Of a stretch of DNA of 64,000 nt, positions 15,201 to 30,200 are shown in pieces (position 1 is the stretch's first letter; every line of letters starts with the position of its first letter). The DNA comes from Pogona vitticeps (Eukaryota > Chordata > Lepidosauria > Squamata > Agamidae). Position numbers and translations under genes: made by a program. The stretch is from contig NC_135783.1 in assembly GCF_051106095.1 (NCBI RefSeq), positions 61,173,947-61,237,946 of the forward strand, in the 5' to 3' direction. The notes beneath the pieces are model-generated. The model saw only the letters and a program-made list of their open reading frames with translations, ran no database searches and was not told where the DNA came from.

Positions 15201-18200
15201 TAGTAAGACATTCTTCTGTAAGTAGCATTTAATATTAGCGAAGTAGAAGAAAGTAACCTTGTATAATTTTCACTATTCTCACCTGTCCATGGAACATACT
15301 CTGGTTCCACTTCAAGACGCTCTCTTATTTTATATAAAGAGGCCTTAGACTGACGTTCCTGGGTAGCAGCTTGCAGCATATCCTAAGAAACAGTGAAAAA
15401 GAAAACACAGTATGTCAGAAGTAAAACTGTGCAAGAATCTACTTATCAGCATTTCCTCTTATTTATCACAACTTCTGATGGTAAACTCAGGTGATAAGTG
15501 CTAGGAAGACTAAAGGAAAAACTGGGCTATCATGAAATAAGAAGGAAGTATCAGCATCTTGGGGGAGCTTCCAGGTTAGCATACATACAAAATCAATCAG
15601 CCAATCCCTTAAGGCAAGAAGAACCCACCCACTGCAAAATTCACATAATGAACTGGAAAAGATGAGTAGAACATGGGAGGCGGTGGACAGAATGCCATGC
15701 TTGAAAAGCAAATGGCTGGCCAATATACTGAACATAAGCACCCTTTTAGGAGGGAGGATTATATTTCAGCCTTTTGGCTAAATCTCAATTATTGTAAAGG
15801 AAGCAGAGCTGACAGCTGACAGTGACAGAAGCTTATTTGCATGTCACTGAAAGCACTGGCTTTTTACTACTGTAACAGAGTATTAAAATCCAATACCTTT
15901 ATGATATTGTTTACACTGATGACTATTTCAGCCCACTCATCAGACTGAGCTGACGCATCGTTCAGAATTTGTTTTTCCTTTTCCAGTAAGCATTCAAAAA
16001 TAGCATCTATTTCTGACACCTGAAGAATGAAAAAATAAAAATTTTCACTAGGTACAAGGCAATGATTTGCATGGGTTTTATGCACTTATAAACATTTCAC
16101 TCAAATTAAATCTTCAAAAAATTGTCTTTAATTTTCATTATTAAAACTTGGCAATGAACATGGAAGATTTTAGATAGATATTTCACTACAGGAAAATGTT
16201 TATTGCTTTTCATGGAATTTTTCTTCCTGTCTTAGGATACCTTGGATGGATCTTGGCATAAAAATCTACAGCATGAGAAGATAGTACAAGGATGTGCATG
16301 TACTAAGTCTTAGTCATACAAAAACCATTAGAAATTTTATCCCGTGAAGAGTTCATTTCACCTTTCTGAAGAAAACATCCACAGGAGTTAAACTTGATGG
16401 AACATCACTCTCTTTTTTCTCCAAAGCAATCTGTATTGCAGTATTCACCACATCTGGCAATCTGTAGTGATGGTTCTTAAGAGCAATGGCTGCCGCAAGT
16501 TTTTCTGCATGTTCACAGAGTAACAATCGAGTTGCCATTGGTAAGCCTCTTACTTGAACAGTACGCAGGCGTCCAAATAGACCCACCTTAGACAGAGATA
16601 TTTGTCAATAAAAATATTTTGTTTCACATTACATACTTGTGATTCAACCCGAGACCATAAGCAGCTTACCTGGTGAAGAAACTCAATGAAAAGGGAATGT
16701 GCTTGTGATTTATTGTCCAGCTGGCGAAGAAGAATGATGGAGGAACTGGGAAAACTAGGTACCTCTATATGAAAATACAAGAAAGAAAATGTAAATGTTA
16801 ATTAAAATGCACACTTTAAAAAAAAATAACCTTATTTCCAAACAATTTGAAGAAAAACAACTTAATTAAATATTCTATCAACTTTTTTATTCTATTCTTC
16901 GACAAATTGACAAAAGGCAAGTGAAGGCCATGAATTTCAGAATTCAGTGTATTAAAACTGCAGAACTATGTGTAGTTCTAATGAATGATGGAAAAAGCAA
17001 ATATATTTTGCATAGTAGGAAAATATCCTTTCTATGTAACTGTTTCCATCCACAATGCCGAGGTAAAACCATAACTATTTTAAATTAGAATGTTCACTTT
17101 ACATACAGGATTTCATACCTTCAGGTACTGATTCGGCCCACCGTGGATCAGACATAGGATACTCATCTATCAGTTCCTCACTGAGTAGAGTTACAGCACT
17201 ATCCAAATCAGCATCAGGACATGAATCTACATGTTGGGCAAACACCTCAGCAACTACAGCTTGTGCACCCTTTGCATCATTCCTGAAATAAAGTGGGGGA
17301 AAAAGCCTTTCAAAGAACATAAATGTCTTCAGTAGTTTGCATAACCTAATTGTTGGTTATCTCATGTGAATTATCATATTGATGGCAATGCCATATGATA
17401 GGTAAAGGTTCCCCTTGACATTTAATCCAGTTGTGTCCGACTCTAGGGGGCAGTGCTCATCCCTGTTTCCAAGCCATAGAGCCAGCGTTTGTCCGAAGAC
17501 AGTTTCCGTGGTCACGTGGCCAGCATGACTAGACACAGAATGCTGTTACCTTCCCACTGAGGTGGTACCTATTTATCTACTCGCATTTTTACATGCTTTC
17601 GAACTGCTAGGTTGGCAGGAATGCCATATGATACGTTTACAGTAAAGCACTGAAATCCCAACATGAAAACGACTGAAATTGCCAACACTGCTATGTAAAT
17701 AAACACAATTGTTATAGCATGCAATTCAGAATTGAAGATCTCATTAAAAGCCCCCAAACATTCAACATATACAGTATATCACAGAAGTGAGTACACCCCC
17801 TCACATTTCATAAATATTTTAGTATATTTTTTCATGTGACAACACTGAAGAAATGACACTTGGCTACAATGTAAAACAGTGAGTATACAGCTTGTATAAC
17901 ACTGAAAATGTGCTGTCCCCTCAAAATAATGCAACACACAGCCATTAATGTCAAAACCTCTGGCAACAAAAGTGAGTACACACCGAAGTGACAATGTCCA
18001 AACTAGGCCCAAGTAGCTGTTTTCCCTCCCTGGTGTCATGAGACCCATTAGTGTCACAAGTCTCATGTGTGAAGGGGTGCAGATGTTATCACTCTCACTC
18101 TCTCAGACTGGTCACTGGAAGTTCCACATGGCACCTCATGGTAATGAATTATCTGAGGATCTGAAAAAACAAATTGTTGCTTTCCATAAAGATGGCACAG

Positions 18201-21200
18201 GCTATAAGAACATTGCCAAAATGCTGAAACTGAGCTGCAGGATGATGGCCAAGACCATACAGTGGTTTAACAGGACAGGTTCCACTCAGAACAGGCCTTG
18301 CCATGGTCAACCAAAGTTGAGTGCCCATGCACGGCATCATAGCCAGAGGCTGGCTTTGGAAAATAGACATATGAGTGCTGCCAGCATTGCTGCAGAGGTT
18401 GAAGGGGTGGGGTGGGGGTCAGCCTGTCAGTGCTCAGACCATACACTGCAAATTGCATCAACTTGGTCTCCAGGGCTGTCATCCCAGAAGGAAGCCTCTT
18501 CTAAAGATGATGCACAAGAAAGCTTGCAGTTTACTGCAGATAAACAGACTAAGGACATGGATTTCTGGAACCATGTCCTGTGGTCCGATGAGACCAAGAT
18601 AAACTTAATTGGTTCAGATGTTGTCAAGTGTGTGTGGCAGCAACCAGGTGAGGACTACAAAGACAAGTGTGTTGTGCCTACAGTCAAGCATGGTGGTGGA
18701 AGTGTCATGGTCTGGGGCTGCATGAGTGCTACCAGCACTGGGCAGCTACAGTTCGTTGAGGGAACCATGAATGACAACATGTACGGTGACATACCAAAGC
18801 AGAGCACGATACCCTCCCTTCGGAGACTGGGCTGCAGGGCAGTATTTCAACATGAGAACGACCCCAAATACACCTCCAAAACGACCACTGCCTTGCTAAA
18901 GAAGCTGAGGGTAAAGATGATGGACTGGCCAAGCATGTTGCCAGACCTAAAACCTACTGAGCATCTGTGGGGCATCCTGAAATGGAAGGTGGAGGTGCGC
19001 AAGGTCTCTAACATCCACCAGCTCTGTGATGTTGTCATGGAGGAGTGGAAGAGGACTCCAGTGGAAATCTATGAAGCTCTGGTGAGCTCTATGCCCAAGA
19101 GGGTTAAGGCAGTGCTGGAAAATAATGGTGGCCACATAAAATATTGACACCTTATGCCCAATTTGGACATTGCCACTTAGGGGTGTACTCACTTTTGTTG
19201 CCAGTGGTTTAGACATTAATGGCTGTGTGTTGCATTATTTTGAGGGGACAGCACATTTAGACTATTATACAAGTTGTATACTCACTGCTTTACATTGTAG
19301 CCAAGTATTATTTCTTCAGTCTTATGACATGAAAAAATATACTAAAATATTTATGAAATGTGAGTGGGTGTACTCACTTCTGTGATATACTGTAAGAGCT
19401 ATCTTTATCAGGTATGAATTTTTTGGAATATAGTGGTGCCTCGCAAGATGAATTTAATTCATTCCGCGAGAAGCGCTGTATTGTGAAAAAATCATCTTGC
19501 GAAAAGCGGTTTCCCATAGGAATGCATTGCAATGTACACACATGATTGCACCCCACTATATAACACCAATGCAATTATTAAATTTGCGGATGATACGACA
19601 GTGGTGGGGCTCATAAATAAGAACAATGAGTCTGCTTATAGAAAGGAAGTACAAAGATTGATACTATGGTGTAAAGAAAATCATCTCACACTTAACATCA
19701 AAAAAACTAAAGAACTCATAATTGATTTTAGGAGGAAGAGAAATGTACATTTACCACTGTACATAAACGGTGAGGAAGTGGAGAGAGTTGGTAGTTTTAA
19801 ATTTCTGGGCACTTACATCTCAGAGGACCTCTCATGGACTATAAATGCCAACATGCTAATAAAGAAGGCACAGAAGAGGCTGTATTTCCTGAGAATGCTC
19901 GGGAAGTTAAATTTATCACAGCATTTGCTTCTGTCCTACTACCGTAGCACCATTGAGAGTGTCCTAACTTATGGCATTCTGGCATGGTTTGGGAGTAGCT
20001 CTGTAGCGGACAAAAAAGCTCTACAGAGAACCATTAAAATTGCCCAGAATATCATCGGGCTCCAGCTACCAACCCTGGATGACATCTTCACATCCCGCTG
20101 TCTGAGGAAGTCACACAGCATCCTGAGAGACTCTTCCCATCCTGCTTATAACTTTTTTGAACTGTTACCGTCTGGCAGAAGATATAGAACAATTAAGACT
20201 CGGACCACACGTTTTCTAAATAGTTTTTATCCTAGAGCTATAATTGCAATTAATAATGAGCTTAAAGACCACCAGTAGTGAATAATTAGTTGGACTGTGT
20301 TACTTGGACTGAGGTGTAGATGTTTGTATTTTTAGTGGGGGATTTCTAGTGGGTGGGGAGTGTTTGGGGAATGTTATGTGTGTGCATGTGTCTGGTCTCT
20401 GGGTGTCTGTGAATTTCGTTGTATGATATACTGTGTATATACTTACAATGACAATAAATTATATTATTATTATTATTATTATTATTATTCCTATGGGAAC
20501 CCTGCAAGATGAATGAATTTTTTCGTCTTACGAGGCATTGGTCTCGGGGGGGGGGGGAACCGTCTTGCTAAGCACGGCCATAGAAGAAGCCGTCTTGCGA
20601 GGCACCATAGTGATCACAAAAAACAATCATCTTGCGGGCTTTTCGTCCTGCGAGGCGTTCGTCTTGCGAGGCACCACTGTACTACTCCATGAGAACTTTA
20701 TGAAGATTATACACAAATTACATGAAATAATACAATGGAATATAAGGATTTATTCAGTCTTAAACAGATATATGTAGTTTCTTCACTGATATGTTAAGAA
20801 CAAACAGTGCAAAATCTGCTTTTGTTCCATCAAAACCATGACCTTATTCACTTTAAACTCTTCAAAATAGTGATAATTTCTTTCTACCTCATTGATATCA
20901 CACAAAGTAACACACTAGACTTCTAAAGTGTGTGTTGTCTAAGTCAATTCTGACTTATTGCAACCTTTTTCAGCATTTTGCAGGTCGAGAATATTCAGAC
21001 ATGGTTGGCCATTCCTTTCTTCTGGGGGACTTCCCAGGGACTTTGCAGCTTGCCCAAGGCCACAAAGGCTAGCTCTTCTAAGATGCACACTGGGGAATCA
21101 AACTCCCAATCTCCATAGCCAGATACCTAAACCACTGAGATACCCAGCTATCCACGCTATACTTCTCAGAGTGAAATGTATATGGCATGCTTTTTGTACC

Positions 21201-24200
21201 TGTAATACTGCAAAAAAGCAGATTTTAACATTTTAGATTTATCCTCTTGTGCTATAATATCCATTCGGGAAGAAGCATCAAATGCAATAGTCTGAAACAG
21301 AAAACAGAAACGCGTAAAGCCAATAAAGAAAAATCCTTTCACAATGATCAGTTTTATTCTGCAAGATATGGTAACTGTAAAAAATAAGCATCTTTAATCA
21401 GGGTAAGAAAATTAGGACAACACTCCCTCTATATTTCTTCTTCAGACACTTAAAAGTTCTAAGTAATAATGATTACCTCATCATTTGGCTCAGCTAGAGA
21501 GGAGGCTAAAGACTCCTCAATGTCTCCAGGAATCACAGAAATGGTTTCCCTGGGATATAGGGCCACAAGTCCTTGTTTTCTAGTAAAAAAGATGGGATGT
21601 CCGGTTGCAGAACCTGCTCCTAAAATGATATCACCTAACAAAAGACAAAAAAAAGAACCAAACCAACATCATCACCGTTAATGGATGCTGCACTGTGGGT
21701 TTTATATCAAAATCTACTAAAAAGGTTAATTGGGATGGCTTTCAGAATCATTAGGTGGAAGAGATACTAGATGAAGAAATTCTTGCCCCATGCGCCCTAT
21801 GCATGCAATGCAACATTAAGAATTCTATTAGTTATACCCACTGGCATGACTCAACTGACATGCATCTCAATGGCAAATCGCCACAAACTAAGATGTCGGC
21901 CTTCCAAGGCTAACGAGCCCCAGGTGATACCAATGAAGGTGAGACCTTCATAGATCTCACAAAGGCCTTTGATTTGGCTAGCAGGGATGGCCTTTTAAAA
22001 AGACTGGATGTCCACCTTGACTCCTTAACATTGATGGCTCAACATCAGATCCCTTTGACATCTGAAACGGATTGAAACAGGACTGTGTCCTCGAGCTGAC
22101 TCTGTTTGGGCTTTTTTTTCTGTCATGCTGAAGCACGCCTTTGGAACTGCAACAGAAGGGTGTCTGTCTCTGGACTAGATCAGATGGAAAGCTCTTTAAT
22201 CTCGCTAGATTGAGAGCAAAGACCAAAGTCCAGCTGAAATGCATGTGGGACTTCCTCTTTGCCGATGATGCAGCTATTCTTGCCCATTCTGCTAAAGAGC
22301 TCCAACAACTTATGAATCGTTTTAGCAAGGCCTGCCAAGACTTTGGATTAACAATCAGCCTGAAGAAAACACAAGTCATGGGCCAGGGCATGGACTCACC
22401 TCCCTCTATTACCATCTCTACTCAAGAATTGGAGGTCGTTCATGTGTATGTTGGCTCAATTATCTCTGACACTCTCTCTCTAGATGTCGCTGGATAAACA
22501 CATTGGCAAAGCAGCTACCATGTTCTCTACACTCACAAAGAGAGTGTGGCTTAATAAGAAGCTGATGGCATATACCAAGAACCAGATCTATAGAGCCTGT
22601 GTCCTGGGTACACTCTTGTACTGCAGTGAATCCTGGACCTTTTCTACATGGCAGGAGACTAAGTTGAACACGTTCCACATGCATGGTCTCCAATGCATTT
22701 TTGTATCACCTGGCAGGACAAAGTTCCAAATAGAATAGTCCTAGCACGAGCTAGAATTTTTAGCATGTATATATTACTGAAACAGCAATGTCTACACTGG
22801 CTTGGGCATGTTGTGAGAATGGCTGATGGTCAGGTTCTAAAAGATCTCCTGAATGGAGAATTAGTGCAGGGAAATCACCCCAGAGGGAGATCACAGCTGC
22901 AATACAAGGATATCTGCAAATGGGGTCTGAAGGCCTTAGGAATGGACCTCAACAGATGGGAAACCTTGACATCTGAGCGTTCAGCCTGGAGGCAGGCGGT
23001 GCAGAATGGCCTCTCCCAGTTTGAAGAGGCACTTGTTCAGCAGGCCAAGGCAAAGAGACAGTCCCAAACCCAGTAAAATCACGGAGGGACAGGGGTCAGA
23101 CGGTATTTGTCTTCGGTGTGGAAGCGATGGTTACTCTCGAATTGGCCTTCTCAGCCACACCAGACGCTGTTCCAAGTCCTCTATTCAGAGCACGTTACCA
23201 TAGTCTCTCGAGACTGAAGGATGCCTACACTAAAAGATGTCAGTAGAGGCATATGCCACTGTATACCAACTCACCGTGCAAAAGGTAAATGTGTATACAG
23301 ACTTGCTGTGTCAATTAATCCCCAAGATCCACAGTATGCTAATAGTTAGACCAGTGTAAATACATTATACTATTCAGCCCATTGAGGGTTTTATATATCA
23401 TTATTAGTGCCATCATTTAGTCAATAACCGCTATGTGCATTATAGTTTTTGAAAATATACTAATATTTACAGAACCATGTCTCTGAAAATACCCTTGCTG
23501 CCTTCATGAACACCATCCACAAGATAAATGCTCCAGTTAGAGTCCTTACCTTGAACACTTAAAGTCATTCTCTCTTGGGGCAAAGAAGTTCTTCCTGTAC
23601 CAGTTGAACAAGCAAATAACTCATTCTCTGTGTAAAGACAAGCAGCATGACTGGAGAAATCTGGTAGTATCAAATGGCACATCAGTTCTTCAGGCTAAAA
23701 AAATTCCAGGAAGGATTACAATGAGTGACATACACAATTTTAATGTATTACAGAAACAGTAATTGGGAAGACAAATTAAAATGTGCCAGACCAGTGATGG
23801 GGAAAACTGATCCACTGAGACAGAACAGCATACAATGAATGAACTGTGCACTGCAAACTTTCACCTACATTTCTATAATGACACACTTCATGCATACAAC
23901 TCACAACTGCAAAAATATTTGTCAAAGTAAGAGATCTAATGTCAGCTTCTTTCAACATTAACTGCAGCAACATTTGTTTTGCAATTGCAGCAAAAATTAC
24001 ACCAAGATACAAATTTCAATTCAAGTAAACTCTGAATGACATAACATTTTGTTATTGTTTTAAAGGTACACTTAATATTATATAAATGTTCTATATAAAA
24101 TGGTTTCTCTCAAGCCAAATTACAAAACGTATTGTTTTGAAATTGTAGTAATAATCAAGTTAGAAATAAGAATACAAGTAATCTGTTTTTAAGCAACAAA

Positions 24201-27200
24201 GACTTAAGATATAAAACTATCACTTCTACAGTTTTCTCTTTTTATTTTGTAACTCTTAGTTTCTCATCAATTGTTTCCTCTTCCATTTTGGCTTATCAAA
24301 ATACTCTGTACATAAAAAATAATTCCAAGATATTTGTTTAATAAAACATTTTCAATCACTTCATGACTAATGTGAAATAATTTCCAACAAATGACTGCAA
24401 CACAACCATACATGCTGTAACTCAGGAGCTTGTAATTAATGAAACACTTTTTTGGAAGAATATTAATTACCTGAAAAGGTGGGTTATATTGCATGACCTC
24501 CACAACAACATTATCAGATGTAGGGTAGCCATTATCCTCTATTGTTATCAAAGTATAATAGATGAGACAGGGACTGTCGCCAAGATGCCAGGCTGCAGCC
24601 AAAACCACTAATCCATCACTAACCATTGGGAGATACAAGAGTTAAACATTCATTTGTCTTATTAAAGAACATTTTTAAAAAATCACAGTAATAAAATAAT
24701 GTTTCCCCATTTTTCTTAAAAAGTAGTAACAGCACATGATTTCTTATGAAACAGAATCTATTAGTACCTTTTAATAGTTTTATATGTTGAATGAAGCCAC
24801 TATTGTATTTTTTAAAGTACTGTACCTGTTAACTGATTTGCTTTTAGAGCAGAGGATAAAAGCAGTTCACAGAAATAAATGTGCTTATATTGTAAAAATT
24901 GACAGTTGGCTACTAATTCTAAAAAATAGTAATACAGTGGTGCCTCGCTTAACGACTGCCTCGTTTAGCGATGTTTTTGCTTAACAATGGTTTTTTTAAA
25001 AAGAATTATATGCATCATTTAACGATGTTTCCTATGGGCGATTTTTGCTTAGCGATTTCGGGACCATGCTTCACATAGTGAATGCATTTTTAGGTTCCCT
25101 GTTTTACTTAACTATGTTTGTTTTTTCAATTTTAAAAGTGTCTTAAAATGTTCAAAAAACGTTTTAAATGCTTGGAATCGTTAGTGCACCTTCTAAAACG
25201 TGTGCAAACCTAATTTGGCATTGATCTGACTTTTCATTAATTTTTGGTGAATTTGTTTCTCCCCCATAGGAAAGCATTGAAACCAACTTTTGACAGCTGT
25301 CAAAAGTTGGGCTCAATGCATTTCAATGGCGGAGGAAGAAATTCACAAAAAAATAACGAAGACTCAGAACAAAGCCAAGCTAGGTTTGCACACGATTTAG
25401 AAGGTGCTCTAACAAACCCAAGCATTTAAAACAGTTGCTAACTTTTCGTTAATTTTATGTGATTTTTTTCTCCCCCATTGGAAACAATGCAGCCCAACTT
25501 TTGACAGCTCCATTGTTTCCTATGGGGGAGAAAAAAATTCACAATAAATTAACGAAGACACAGAAACTGTTTTAAATGCTTGGAGTCGTTAGAGCACCTT
25601 GCAAAACCTGTGCAAACTTAGTTTGGCTTCGTTCTGAGTCTTCGTTAATTTTTTGTGAATTTTTTTCTCCCCCATAGGAAAGCATGGAGCTGTCAAATTT
25701 TGACAGCTGTCAAAAGTTGGTGGGGGGGGGAAAATCAGCAAAAATTAATGAAAAGTCAGATCAAAGCCAAATTAAGTTTGCACCCGTTTTAGAAGGTGCA
25801 CTAACAATTCCAAGCATTTAAAACAGTTTTTGAACCTTTTAAGACACACTTAAATTTGCAAAAATGGACATCGCAAAACCATTGAAATGCATTGAATAGG
25901 CTTCCATGCATTCCAATGAAGGAAACATTGTATTGCTTAACGATGTTTCCTATGGGTTTTTTCGCTTAAGGACGGCAATCCGTGCCTATCGGAACGGATT
26001 AACCGGTTTTCAATGCATCTCTATGGGAAAACGCGTTTCGCTTAACCATGTTTTCCCATAGCAATGGTTTTTTTTGAACCAATTAACATCGTTAAGCGAG
26101 GCACCACTGTAAATGAAATATGTTCACAAATGCCAGCTAAGTTATCAGGAGCAGTTATGCTATTGTGGTTGTTAAGGGGGAAATGAACATTTTGGATGAT
26201 TTTTATGATTACCTTACCTAAAAATTAGCTGTCTTATTCATGACTGCATGTTCTGTTATTTAACAGTAGCTATAGATGAATATGACAGCTCAGTGTGATA
26301 CAGTTCAGCCCAATCAAAACAAGTTAGACACAGCACTCAATGAAAGCTATAAAGTCATTATTGGTTGCCTGAAACCAATCCCTATTGGTAACATGTTACT
26401 TAGCAGGAATCACACCCAATCACATACCGCATGGAGAAAGGTAGCAGCTAGCACTGAAAGATCCAAAGCATCTATATTAATCTTCATTAGAGATGGGCAT
26501 GAACCTCGGTTTGAAGGTTTGTACACACAGCATCACAGGTGCTGTGCATTCCCTTCCCCTACCTCCTTATCTGAATGGGTGATCAGCCAACAAGATGGGC
26601 AGGGACACCTGTGCTCCTGCTTGGGACCGGCTAAACAGCCAAAGAGAAGGAGGAGAGGTGTGCGTGCCAGTTAGTGACTGGGGGATTCAGTTGGGGAGGT
26701 GGAGGAAGTAAATGTGTGGCCACACATGAACCATCACAAACCTCTGAACCGAGGTTCATGCCCATCCCTAATCATCATCTTAGAACTGCAGAGGGACCCT
26801 ATGAATCATTAAGTCCAGCCCCTGTCAATGAGGAACAGTGGGGAATCAAACTCCCAACCTCTGGATCCACAGCCAGATGTCTAAACCATGAGCAATCCAG
26901 CGGTTAAATGCACATCCACTCTTTGGCTATTATCCTGCTCCTCCAAAATTAAAATCAAGGAGAAGTCCCCTCCCCCCAGAACATTTGTAAATCCTGAAAG
27001 AACAGCAGAAAATACCAGGACTCTAATGTGACAAGAAAGAACACACCTCTTAAAACAGATGGAATCCCAGCTAGATGGAAGTCTAGCTTATGGTCAAACT
27101 GAGAAGTGGGTTACTTGGAAGTCACTAGGCTGTGGACTGGAGTTGGCAGAATCGGGGTGAATCTAACAAAACTGTTTTTTTCCCCTTTGTCAGTACAACA

Positions 27201-30200
27201 GGCAACTTCACACCTATGTCAGTACACTCTATACTCCTCAACATGTATTGTGGAAGACTAGATGTTAACTCTTGATGTTTATTTATTATATTTATATCCC
27301 ACCCATCTAGTCCTTCGACTACTCTGGGCGGCGTACATCAAACAAAATAATGTTGCCTGTTATTTGACAAAAATTATCTGATGTATTTATTAATTTTATT
27401 GTGGCGCTTCTAAAATGAAGAAAGGGCTTTGGGAAGTTTTAGAACAACATTTTGAGGGCACCAGATGACTTCCTTCTCCACTAAACCATAGCAGAATGTT
27501 CATAACTTTTAAATAAGAACTTACCAATTTTGCTGCAAATCCAAATACTGCACATTGATATCTCCTTTAATGTCTTCATAGTTGCTTTCAGATCCCTGTA
27601 CAAATAAGAGGGGTTGAAAAATAAGAAATAAAGCAAACCTCTAACTCTGTCTTCACATTTACCACCACTTACCCAGATTGACTCCATTACGCTTTCTTTA
27701 AGTATTTTATTCATGTCCCAGCTAAGAACCTGACGCTCCGCAGTATCATCTAGTTCCCATTTGTGAAGGTTAGAACTGGTCAACGCATAAAATCTTGAAC
27801 CACTGCTGTCCCAAAGGACACTTGAAAGCTGCATTAAATATAAAGATCGACAGAAGCTGTGATGCAATGTAGTTCTCTGTTTGAAGATTCTATTAGAATA
27901 AGACAGAATGGCTTAATATTCCAATCCTAAAACTGTAAAAAGGCTTATATGAATTTAGCTAAAATGAGTTAGATTTCTTGTTTGTCTCCTCTTTTCATAC
28001 TGCATAGGTAAAGGTATGTGTCTGTAAAGTGACCTGGACATAAGAATACTGCTGCTCACTGTTTATATCACAAGCATTTGTTGCAACATGAATGATGGGG
28101 AAACATAATGTCTAAAAATCAATACTCCCTCAAGACAAAATGGTCAGAATCCTATTGTGTTTGTATCAGTTTTACATAATCTGGTGTGTTTAACTGCAGC
28201 TAATTGACAAGGTGCCAGGGCACATCTCAGCTGTGTGCCAAGTCACAATCCTGACTGTTCAATGGACATGCACCTTGGTGCTCCATCAATTAGCTGTAAC
28301 TGACCATGGCAAATTATGTGAAGCTTATGCAAACACCAATAAGATTTTTCTTATATCTGGGTCACTAGTGACAAATGATGTAAGCATTTGAAAATCAGGC
28401 CTGTTCTCTGTGTGACAATGTTTCACAAATGTGATGATTAGATGAAAAACCAGTTTGGGAAGATAAAAAACTCTAGTATGTATATTAAGGCATGTTAATA
28501 TTTTGACTGCACAAATGGGATGTTTTTTTGAATTCTATTATTCTCTAGTATAAACTCTCTTTCAAAAGGCCTCTCAAGCAAGCAGTTCAGAACTCTGGAA
28601 AGTTTGTTAGCCTGTTAGGAAGGGAGAGAATTAGGAAAGGACAGTAAAAGAGACAGAGAAAAAGAAGTGGCCCAAAGAGAAAATAGGCACCCCTGCCCAC
28701 TGTCAGCATGTCTCTCTTAACAGCTTGCCCCTACAAAGAAAATGGAGCCCTTAGCAGAGAAAAAAGTCTCTCATCCCCACTGTCATAATGACAGGCAAGT
28801 CATTTTGCAGCATCACAAACTACAGGTTATTTCTCCTTTATCTTGTGGGCTGGCACAATGGCAGGAAAAGGTTAATATTGTGAGGTAGCTTATCTGTGCT
28901 ATTGTCTTAACCACTCTGGCTCATTCAGGGATTTTAAAGCTAGCAGCCTTGGAAAAATTCTTTATTCTGATTGAGAACAAATATGACCTAGGGACAGCTG
29001 GGTCCTTGATGTCATGGTGTCAGACAACAAGGAACCAAGAGTAGGCTCATGCACATACCTGTATTAGGGAAATCTTTTTCCATTGCTGAGCTGGGTACTC
29101 AGAAAATGACTGCACATTCTTTCCTACTAATTTACACCCAGGGAATAGCCTCTTATTTGTTACTCAATTTGAACAGAGAAGGAAAAATCCTCTAGTCCCA
29201 AGCAAAATACAGGGTGAGAAAAACCCTACTATAAAGCCTTGTACTCATATGAAAAAAAAACTCAGAATCCATATAAAGTATTTTAATTACTGTTTAATTT
29301 ATTGTACATACTTACTGCTGCCTCATTAGTGGGAGACAAAATTCCCAGAAGAGAAGAGACTCTTCTGCCTAGTCCAGAAAACATCCCTTGTCCCTGTGGC
29401 AGGTTATGCTGATGAATCTTTCCAGTACTATCTGGTGTTAGTCGGATGAACTGACTCCGTGAAGTGGATAAAATGAAGCTTCCTCCCTGGGGGGAAAAAG
29501 TCAAAAGAAAATAAACGCTTTTCAATACACCTCAGAGTAAAATAGAAGAATAATTTTAATATTATTGTGAAAGATAGTCTGTTGAACAGTGATAAGACAC
29601 AATTCGTTTCTTTCAGAGCTCTTAATATGTCGATCTGAAATTCTACAAATGTTTGCTTCATTAAAGTTTGTACTTTACCTTTACAGCTGTCAGAAAACTG
29701 CAGAGAGCACCTCCAAAATCTGTATGTGTCTCAATGTAAGAACTTTCATGTGCAAGGCTGGGCCAATAACGTATTGATCCTTCACTGGTGGCTGCCATTA
29801 CTGACAAAGACTTGGAAACACAGCAAATAGTGTTAGATATGTACTCAGGATTTAAAACAGTTTCAAGCTTTTAGCTTTCATGGCGTGCAGAAAAGAAACT
29901 CAAAAACTGTAATTGTGTGAAGAAACAAGTAATCAATTTTGTGAGGTTGCCAGGCAGTGTGTATTTGTTTCAAGCTTATTTCAACCCACATTGCAATGTG
30001 CAATTTACTTGTCTGCAAATAGACCTGTTATAGAAGCTAAAATGGCCACTGGCTCTAGTTTCTTCATGAGAGAGCTAAGCAAACTTAAATCATTCTCAAA
30101 CTGTTGAGGCAAAATATGGGGATAATAAAGGAAAGGTGGAAATGCTTAACTTTATCCCTGTCAGAGCCTACTGTCCTACATCAAGATTGCATGCATTTCA

